Origin: an uncultured Eubacteriales bacterium
GTDB lineage: Bacteria > Bacillota > Clostridia > Oscillospirales > CAG-272
DNA length: 6,924 nt
NCBI GenBank assembly: GCA_934446285.1
Contig: CAKSEI010000079.1
Span: 1 to 6,924, forward strand
Direction: 5' to 3'
The notes below the pieces were generated by a model. It was not told the DNA's origin. It worked only from the letters and a program-made list of their open reading frames with translations, and searched no databases. The translations under genes were made by a program, and so were the position numbers. Below, piece by piece: positions 1-5,426 of this stretch. Position 1 is the first letter of the stretch. Each line of letters starts with the position of its first letter.

Positions 1-19
1 GCCCTTTTGCGGGCTTTTT
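1..19 (+). terminator. probable intrinsic terminator, cut at window edge
   Basis: A GCCC (1-4) / GGGC (11-14) stem with a six-base loop is followed at once by five T's (15-19), the form of a rho-independent terminator read on the plus strand. The stem is short and may extend left of the window. Read on the minus strand the hairpin is preceded by an A-tract, so it could be bidirectional and also end the five-gene operon whose last stop codon lies about 85 bases away. That needs T's just left of position 1, which cannot be seen. Confidence 0.45.
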
Positions 20-104
20 GTAAAAAGCTCGGCAAAAACTTTTGTATATGAGAAATAATATAAGGTCGCACAACCGTGCAGTGCGGCGAAAGCCTTTTAA
101 TTCT

Positions 105-1994
105 TTACTCTAATATTTCGTAAAGCTCAAGCAGTCTGTTCTCCGCCTTTTCCTTTTTCGCCCAAAGCTCGGTGAGAGTTACGTAATCGCTGCCGTCCGT
201 TTTACTTATTTTTTTGTCTATTTCGGCAATCTCGGACTCAAGCGCCTCCGCCTCCTTTTCTGCACGGCGCAGCCGCGTTTCATTCTTTCGCTTTTCTGCT
301 GCCGCCTTTTTCTGCTCGAGAAAGTCATTTTTCGCAGCCGTCACGGGCTTTACCCTTACCGCGTGGGTTGTTGATGATGCACCCGAAGTTAAGTGAGCTT
401 CGAGATACTCTTCTGCCTCGCGATACGGTCCGTCATATAGAAAAGTCCCGCCGTCCTCGCGCAGATAAAGCATACGCGTAGAGAGCACATCGGTAAAGTA
501 CCTGTCGTGCGAAACGGCAATAACCGTGCCGCCGTAATTTTTCAGGGCATCCTCAAGCACCTCGCGCGTGCCGATGTCAAGGTGGTTTGTCGGCTCATCG
601 AGAATAAGAAGATTTGTCGGAGTCATCGACAGCTTTGCGAGGGTCAGCCTCGCCCGTTCCCCGCCCGAAAGCTCGCCTACCCGCTTTTCCACGTCATCAC
701 CCTTAAAGAGAAAAAGTGCAAGACGCGAGCGTATCTTGCCGACGGGGGCTGCCGGGCTGACGCGCCATAGCTCCTCGAGGACGGTATTATGCGGCAGGAG
801 CTGCTGATTTTCCTGATCATAGTAGCCGCAAAGCACGCGGTGTCCGAATTCGAAATACCCGCCCGAGGGGGCTTCAAAACCGTTGAGAATTTTTATGAGT
901 GTCGATTTTCCCGTTCCGTTTGCACCGGAGATAAAGAGCCTTTCGCCGCGCTTGAGCACAAGATCAAGCCCCGAGAAAAGCACTCTGTCCCCGAATTTTT
1001 TCGTGAGATTTTCGAGGATTAGAACGTCGTTTCCGCTCGCATCCGCCTCTGCAAATCTCAGACGTATATTCTCGGGCAGATCCTCCGGCTTTTCGATAAT
1101 ATCCATTTTCTCGATAGCCTTTTCACGTGAGTGAGCAGCGATAAGGTTTCTCTCCCTATTCCACTGCTTTTGCTGCTCTATGTACTCGAGCTGCCTTTTT
1201 ATCTCGCGCTGCTGCGTCTGATAGTGCTTTAGCTCAGTTTCCCTGTTTATCTTTTTCTCGGCGTAATATGCGGAATAATTTCCGTTGTATACACGGCTCT
1301 TGCCGTGCTCGATTTCGACCGTCTTCCCCGTTACTCTGTCAAGGAAGTAGCGGTCGTGCGATACAACGAGCACAGTGCCCCTGTACGAGCGCAAATGCTC
1401 CTCAAGCCATGTAAGCGACTCGGTATCAAGGTGGTTGGTCGGCTCATCGAGAATAAGCAGGTCAGGGCTCGACGTGAGCAGCTTTGCAAGCGCGGTGCGC
1501 GTTTTCTGACCTCCCGAAAAGGAATTTACGCTGCGTCCCCAAGTGCTCTCATCAAACCCGAGATGGCCGAGCACTGCAGTGCAGCGAGTCCTGTACTCAA
1601 GTCCGCCTTGCGCGATATATTTTTCATGCAGCTTAGAGAAGCGCTCTGCAAGCTCCGCCTCACCTTTATCAAGCCTCTTTTGCAGAGCGTCAAGCTCCTC
1701 CTCAAGCTTTATCAGATAAGAGTAAGAGAGCAGCATTTCGTCGAGCAGCGTGTTGTCCGAGTCAAGCTCGGCATTCTGCCTGAGAATTCCGACGGACAGC
1801 CCCTTCGGAATGTAGACAGTACCGCCGTAATCCTTTATTTCCCCGGTAATAATTTTTAACAGTGTGGTTTTTCCTGCGCCGTTCACGCCGACAAGTCCGA
1901 CTCTCTCGTGCTCCTCTATGGAGAAAGTCACGTTCTCAATAATGCTTTTTACACCTATGGAATATGAAATTTTTTCGCATCCGAGAGCAATCAA
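105..1994 (-). CDS. ABC-F family ATP-binding cassette protein, YdiF/Uup-like, two nucleotide-binding domains
   Basis: A soluble twin-ATPase of the ABC-F class, 629 residues, a normal length. Family members bind the ribosomal E site and either relieve stalled translation or protect from ribosome-targeting antibiotics. Domain 1: Walker A GVNGAGKTT (36-44), signature FSGGQ (159-163), Walker B LLILDEP (179-185), switch SHDRYF (212-217). A charged linker arm covers about 240-320. Domain 2: GANGTGKST (357-365), LSGGERAR (442-449), LLILDEP (462-468), SHDRYF (495-500). A charged, probably coiled-coil tail occupies about 555-629. No membrane segment is seen. The start is TTG at 1994, overlapping the upstream murE stop as TTGA. 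It is chosen because it gives the usual ABC-F N-terminus (MIAL...) and a GGAGG-containing site lies 10 bases upstream. It is the last gene of the operon. The overall pattern reminds me of Bacillus YdiF, but whether this is a resistance or housekeeping factor cannot be told. Confidence 0.93.
   Translation of the reverse strand: MIALGCEKISYSIGVKSIIENVTFSIEEHERVGLVGVNGAGKTTLLKIITGEIKDYGGTVYIPKGLSVGILRQNAELDSDNTLLDEMLLSYSYLIKLEEELDALQKRLDKGEAELAERFSKLHEKYIAQGGLEYRTRCTAVLGHLGFDESTWGRSVNSFSGGQKTRTALAKLLTSSPDLLILDEPTNHLDTESLTWLEEHLRSYRGTVLVVSHDRYFLDRVTGKTVEIEHGKSRVYNGNYSAYYAEKKINRETELKHYQTQQREIKRQLEYIEQQKQWNRERNLIAAHSREKAIEKMDIIEKPEDLPENIRLRFAEADASGNDVLILENLTKKFGDRVLFSGLDLVLKRGERLFISGANGTGKSTLIKILNGFEAPSGGYFEFGHRVLCGYYDQENQQLLPHNTVLEELWRVSPAAPVGKIRSRLALFLFKGDDVEKRVGELSGGERARLTLAKLSMTPTNLLILDEPTNHLDIGTREVLEDALKNYGGTVIAVSHDRYFTDVLSTRMLYLREDGGTFLYDGPYREAEEYLEAHLTSGASSTTHAVRVKPVTAAKNDFLEQKKAAAEKRKNETRLRRAEKEAEALESEIAEIDKKISKTDGSDYVTLTELWAKKEKAENRLLELYEILE
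577..608. repeat. copy 1 of a 32-bp near-identical internal repeat (copy 2 at 1426-1457)
   Basis: These 32 bases match 1426-1457 in direct orientation with a single mismatch at the twelfth base. Both copies encode the LILDEPTNHLD Walker B/D-loop segment of the two ATPase domains. Protein conservation explains most of it, but synonymous positions are also nearly all shared. Confidence 0.8.
1426..1457. repeat. copy 2 of the 32-bp internal repeat (copy 1 at 577-608)
   Basis: Direct partner of 577-608, with one mismatch over 32 bases. It encodes the Walker B region of the first ATPase domain. The flanks diverge at once on both sides, so the shared block is sharply limited to the conserved motif. 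Confidence 0.8.
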
Positions 1995-3463
1995 AGCTTA
2001 GCCCCCTCCCTTAAATGTGCCGCACATTCCTCAATGGTTTTTCTTTCGTCATACGGCAGCTTTTTTCCGCGTACAAGGTCGTAGTCCTGATGCCCTTTGC
2101 CCGCAAAAACAATAACGTCCCCCGCGCGCGAATTGCGCAGAGTCCATTCTATAGCCCGACGCCTGTCGGGTATTACCTCGTGGGGTAAATTTCCCAATCC
2201 TTTTTCGATATCGGATGCTATCTTCATCGGGTCTTCAAAGTCCGGGTCATCGCTCGTGATAACGGCAAAATCGGCAAGCTCAGCCGCCACTCGCCCCATA
2301 GCACCGCGGCGCAGCTCCGTTCGTCCTCCGACCGATCCGAAAAGCACGATAAGCCTCTCCGGCTCGTACTCGCGTACAGCTGTAAGGACGTTTCTAAGGC
2401 TCACGTCATTATGTGCAAAGTCAACAATACATGTACACCACGGCAGGGCGTCAACCGTCTCAAATCGCCCCTTAACGCTGCAGTCCCGCACGGACTTTGC
2501 GCACTGCTCATATGTAAGTCCGAGGCGCGAGCACACGGCAAATGCCGCGAGGATATTATATATGCTGTACCTGCCGGGGATGCGGCTCGACACCTTGACC
2601 TGTCCGCCTTCTCCGGCGACTGTAAAGCTGATGCCGAACGAGCTTTTCTCCTTCCATAGGCTCTGAGCATATGCCGTAAGGTCCGCGGGATTATTCATGC
2701 CGTAGGTTACCGTCTGACCCGCCGCGCGCGAAAGAAAATACGGCGCATACTCGTCGTCCGCATTAATTACCGACACATGAGAGCATGCGGGGAGATTTCC
2801 TTTGCACTCTCTGTAGTGGTCAAAATCGCGGCACTCTCCGGGACCTATATGGTCGCCCTTGTATAGATTTGTGAAAACGCCGATATCAAAGGTTATGCCG
2901 AAAACACGCTTGCATAGATAAGCCTGAGATGAGACCTCCATGACGCAGTATTCCGTGCCGCACGCCGCCATCTGTGCAAAATATTTATGGAGAAGATAGC
3001 TCTCGGGCGTCGTATTTGCCGTATGTATGTATTTATCCGCGTAATAAACGCCGAGCGAGCCTATCATGCCCGCCCTGCGTCCGTTTTTCTCAAGTATATG
3101 GCGTATGATATATGCGGTGGTCGTCTTGCCCTTTGTACCCGTTATGCCGATAAGCTTAAGCTTTTTTGCGGGAAAATCGAAAAAAGCAGCCGAAAGCTGC
3201 GCCAGCGCCTCCGACGTGTCGCGCACGTATACGACCGCTGCGTCCTCAGGCAGGCTCTGCTCATCCTCGCACACAAACATTCTGCATCCCTGCGCGTATG
3301 CGCTGCAAACAAATCTGTGTCCATCTGTTTTTGCACCGCGCAGGGCGACAAAGACTGTGCCTGCGCGCGCCTTCCGTGAATCGTAGACTATATCCTCCGC
3401 CTCGGCATCAAAAAGGCCCTGAAAAACTATATCAGCTTTTTTCAGCAGTTCCGAAAAGAGCAT
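1991..3463 (-). CDS. murE: MurE-type Mur ligase, probably UDP-MurNAc-L-Ala-D-Glu:L-lysine ligase
   Basis: Cytoplasmic ATP-dependent ligase adding the third residue of the peptidoglycan stem; 490 residues, normal for MurE. N-terminal UDP-binding domain: DSR (28-30) and FVALRG. Central ATPase: ITGTKGKTT (107-115), NTTPE (150-154), MEVSSQA (175-181), DHIGPGE (204-210), probable carbamylated Lys221. C-terminal domain: GRFE (332-335), VDFAHN (347-352), DDPDFEDP (405-412), GKGHQDY (455-461). The specificity loop is DDPD where meso-diaminopimelate enzymes carry DNPR, so the arginine that binds the second carboxylate is Asp408. This, with TKGKTT, SSQAYL and DHIGP, matches the streptococcal/lactobacillal L-lysine type as I remember it; ornithine cannot be excluded. 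The ATG start at 3463 follows a strong GAGGAGG site. The first 22 bases lie inside the racemase gene. The neighbours make and attach D-Asp, which fits an L-Lys acceptor. Confidence 0.92.
   Translation of the reverse strand: MLFSELLKKADIVFQGLFDAEAEDIVYDSRKARAGTVFVALRGAKTDGHRFVCSAYAQGCRMFVCEDEQSLPEDAAVVYVRDTSEALAQLSAAFFDFPAKKLKLIGITGTKGKTTTAYIIRHILEKNGRRAGMIGSLGVYYADKYIHTANTTPESYLLHKYFAQMAACGTEYCVMEVSSQAYLCKRVFGITFDIGVFTNLYKGDHIGPGECRDFDHYRECKGNLPACSHVSVINADDEYAPYFLSRAAGQTVTYGMNNPADLTAYAQSLWKEKSSFGISFTVAGEGGQVKVSSRIPGRYSIYNILAAFAVCSRLGLTYEQCAKSVRDCSVKGRFETVDALPWCTCIVDFAHNDVSLRNVLTAVREYEPERLIVLFGSVGGRTELRRGAMGRVAAELADFAVITSDDPDFEDPMKIASDIEKGLGNLPHEVIPDRRRAIEWTLRNSRAGDVIVFAGKGHQDYDLVRGKKLPYDERKTIEECAAHLREGAKL
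2002..2010 (-). promoter_or_regulatory. ribosome binding site of the ABC-F gene
   Basis: On the minus strand this reads GGGAGGGGG, with a GGAGG core ending 10 bases before the TTG at 1994. It lies inside the last codons of murE. It decides in favour of the TTG start, which has no nearby ATG competitor giving the family N-terminus. Confidence 0.65.
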
Positions 3464-4200
3464 TCGCGCTCCTCCTCAAATTTTATTAGGTCGTCGGAAA
3501 ATCCGATGGGTCTGCCTCCGCAGAGAACTATCGACCGACATGCGAGCACCTCAAGGGAGTCGGTGTACAGAGCGCCGTCAAGCCCTTCATCGCGCTTTAG
3601 AAGAGACAGCTCGGTGCAGCCGAGAATAAGTCTCTCACACCCGCGCTCGGTAAGTCTGCGGCTCACGGCATGAAAAGCGTCCATGTCCGCTCTCTTACCC
3701 GCCTTTATCTGCCCGTATATTATATCCATAAGTATGTCTCTGTCCGCTTTTTCGGGAACAGTACAGTCAATTCCCGTCTCCCGGCAGACATGAGCGTAAG
3801 CACCGCTAAAGACAGTGCCCTCGGTCGCAAGCAGCCCTATATGCGAGATACCGAGGCTCTTTATGTACAGCGCAGTCTCGCGTATGATATTTATAACCGG
3901 AATTCCGACGGAGCGCGCTATCTCGTCATAAAAGTAGTGAGCCGTATTGCACGGTATCGCTATATAGTCCGCACCGAAAGCCTCAAGGCGGCGGGCACAG
4001 TCAGCCATACAGGGCAGCGGGTCTTCCCCGTTTCCGAGGATAAAGCCGGTTCTGTCCGGTGTGGACGCGGCTGACGCAAGCACAAGGTCTATATGGTCGG
4101 AGTCGCACTCAGAGGCAGTGTGCGCAGTTATCATATCGTAGAAATACGCGCTCGACGCCGGTCCTAAGCCCCCGAGAACTCCGAGAACAGGTGATTTCAT
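3442..4200 (-). CDS. racD: aspartate/glutamate racemase family protein, probable aspartate racemase
   Basis: PLP-independent two-cysteine racemase, 252 residues, slightly long for the family because of a C-terminal tail. The N-terminus GVLGGLGP (7-14) is the aspartate racemase form. The first catalytic cysteine is Cys84 in PCNTAH (83-88), the second Cys195 in GCTEL (194-198). Both are intact, so activity is expected. The likely reaction is L-Asp to D-Asp, supplying the adjoining D-aspartate ligase; a racD-ligase pairing is known for wall bridge synthesis in lactic acid bacteria. The ATG at 4200 overlaps the ligase stop as ATGA, with an AAGG about 10 bases upstream as a modest ribosome site. 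The last seven codons overlap murE and encode part of a Glu/Cys-rich tail (EEERECSFRNC). The alternative is a glutamate racemase, but MurI has a different N-terminal signature. Substrate choice rests on context as well as motif. Confidence 0.88.
   Translation of the reverse strand: MKSPVLGVLGGLGPASSAYFYDMITAHTASECDSDHIDLVLASAASTPDRTGFILGNGEDPLPCMADCARRLEAFGADYIAIPCNTAHYFYDEIARSVGIPVINIIRETALYIKSLGISHIGLLATEGTVFSGAYAHVCRETGIDCTVPEKADRDILMDIIYGQIKAGKRADMDAFHAVSRRLTERGCERLILGCTELSLLKRDEGLDGALYTDSLEVLACRSIVLCGGRPIGFSDDLIKFEEERECSFRNC
3471..3477 (-). promoter_or_regulatory. strong ribosome binding site of murE inside the racemase gene
   Basis: On the minus strand this reads GAGGAGG, seven bases before the murE ATG at 3463. 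It lies within the racemase reading frame, where the same bases encode part of the Glu-rich tail. It fixes the murE start and allows murE to be translated independently of full read-through coupling. Confidence 0.8.
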
Positions 4201-5426
4201 TGCTTTTCTACCTTATAGTACGTCTTGAATTTCTTTATGTGATGATACTTGTGCAGCAAAGCGAAAAGGCATCTGCGCGGGTTAAAGCGCAGATCCGGCG
4301 GATACTCAAGAGAGGAATATTTCCTGCCGCATTTTTTCAGATTCATCGCGTGATACGCAAGGTCGGCGGGCACGTATTTTTTCACCACACAGTCGGGGAT
4401 ATAGCTCCAGAATATCTCGCTCCCGTTAACGGCGCAGCCATCGGTAATATTCCCCGTTATCCTGTCCTCTACGATAAGGCGCGCGATATTATAGCCCGCG
4501 GCGGTGACGTAGTAGTTGCTGCGCCCCTGACGGGTGTTTATCTCAAAGGCACGGTAGGTGTCCGTGCGCGCATCGTACTTTATATCAAAGTTTGAGAAGC
4601 CGACGTACCCGATATCCTCAAGGAAGGTTTTGAAGCGTTCGGTAAGCTCCTTTTTGTGCTCGGTGACTATAGCGCAATGGTTGCCGAGCCCCTTAGGTGT
4701 GTGTTCCTCAAGCAGTACGTGACCGAGACACATCATGCGCACCTTGCCGTTCTTATCGGAATAAGAGGTTAGCACGTACATGTGTGAGTCGTCGCCGGGG
4801 ATGAAGTCCTGAATAACGCAGTTCATCTCATAGCCCGACGAATAAATGCGCCCGAGAATACCGCGCGCCTCGTCGGGTCTGTGCGCGACATAGACCTTCT
4901 TCATTCCCTCAAAAGGATGATGCCAATACTCGGCGCTCGACGACGGCTTTATTATAACGGGATAATCAAAAGGCAGGCTGTCAAGGCGAGATGCGTCGTC
5001 CCCCTTTCTCCACACGACTGTCTCCGGGTAAGGAATTCCGTACCGCTTGCAATAGTCGTAGAATATATCCTTCTGCGTTATATCGCGCACAAGCTCGGCG
5101 GAGCTGTACGGCATTATGTAAAGGTCGTCAAGCTCGCTCATATGCTCGGTTATAAACATGGCATACTCATCCGTGCAGCCGAGCAGAATACGCTTGCCCT
5201 CGTGAGAGGCGGCAAAGTCACGCAGCGTACTTATCGCCGTATCGGCGTCCCCGAGGTCGGGCACGGCGGTAAAATGCACTATTCGGCTGTGATTTGTCGC
5301 CCCGAGCGGGTATTTGCCGAATGCGTAAGACGCCGCTCCGTACTCCTCGTGAAAAGCACGCGCGACATTATAACAGTTTAAGTCGGCTCCCAAAAGAACC
5401 GGAATAATTTTTTCCTTCATCATCAC
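4197..5426 (-). CDS. aslA: ATP-grasp ligase, probable D-aspartate ligase (Aslfm family)
   Basis: Cytoplasmic ATP-grasp enzyme, up to 409 residues, expected to activate the beta-carboxylate of D-Asp and join it to the epsilon-amine of stem-peptide lysine in UDP-MurNAc precursors. The N-terminal segment IIPVLLGADLN (7-17) is followed by ATP-grasp features: IIKPSSSAEY (158-167, ATP-contacting Lys160), QDFIPGDDS (206-214), MMCLGH (231-236), NFDIKYD (279-285) and FEINTRQGRS (294-303) with probable Mg-binding Glu295 and Asn297. The family similarity I recall to Enterococcus faecium Aslfm runs from the N-terminus to the basic, Tyr-rich C-terminus, beyond the generic fold. Start choice is uncertain: GTG at 5426, ATG at 5423 (sharing one base with the upstream stop as TGATG) and ATG at 5420 are consecutive codons; no strong ribosome site is present, so coupling from the asparagine synthase is likely. 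Neighbouring racemase and Lys-type murE support the call. Confidence 0.85.
   Translation of the reverse strand: MMMKEKIIPVLLGADLNCYNVARAFHEEYGAASYAFGKYPLGATNHSRIVHFTAVPDLGDADTAISTLRDFAASHEGKRILLGCTDEYAMFITEHMSELDDLYIMPYSSAELVRDITQKDIFYDYCKRYGIPYPETVVWRKGDDASRLDSLPFDYPVIIKPSSSAEYWHHPFEGMKKVYVAHRPDEARGILGRIYSSGYEMNCVIQDFIPGDDSHMYVLTSYSDKNGKVRMMCLGHVLLEEHTPKGLGNHCAIVTEHKKELTERFKTFLEDIGYVGFSNFDIKYDARTDTYRAFEINTRQGRSNYYVTAAGYNIARLIVEDRITGNITDGCAVNGSEIFWSYIPDCVVKKYVPADLAYHAMNLKKCGRKYSSLEYPPDLRFNPRRCLFALLHKYHHIKKFKTYYKVEKQ

Noticed and set aside
67..85. Hairpin CGCAC/GTGCG downstream of the ABC-F stop as the minus-strand terminator
   Set aside because: Only five pairs with a nine-base loop, and the following minus-strand sequence is mixed A/T rather than a T-run; too weak to call.
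1305..1859. 184-codon open frame on the plus strand
   Set aside because: It lies wholly antisense to the ABC-F gene, has no recognisable domain and no good ribosome site. Its KVVGRLIENK segment is the antisense reading of the Walker B repeat; the same pattern recurs in the plus-strand frame at 507-770.
2097..2666. 189-codon open frame on the plus strand
   Set aside because: Antisense to murE, with low-complexity Ser/Arg-rich content typical of a shadow frame and no family motif.
4059..4595. 178-codon open frame on the plus strand bridging the racemase/ligase junction
   Set aside because: Antisense to two well-supported overlapping genes; no motif or start signal.
4881..5381. 166-codon open frame on the plus strand
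   Set aside because: Antisense shadow of the D-Asp ligase gene, with no recognisable features.
1991..5426. Cyanophycin-like polymer synthesis (ATP-grasp plus Mur ligase)
   Set aside because: Cyanophycin synthetase is a single fused protein. Here the Mur ligase keeps the MurE UDP-binding N-terminal domain and MurE signatures, and the ATP-grasp protein matches the D-Asp ligase family, so wall-precursor synthesis explains more.
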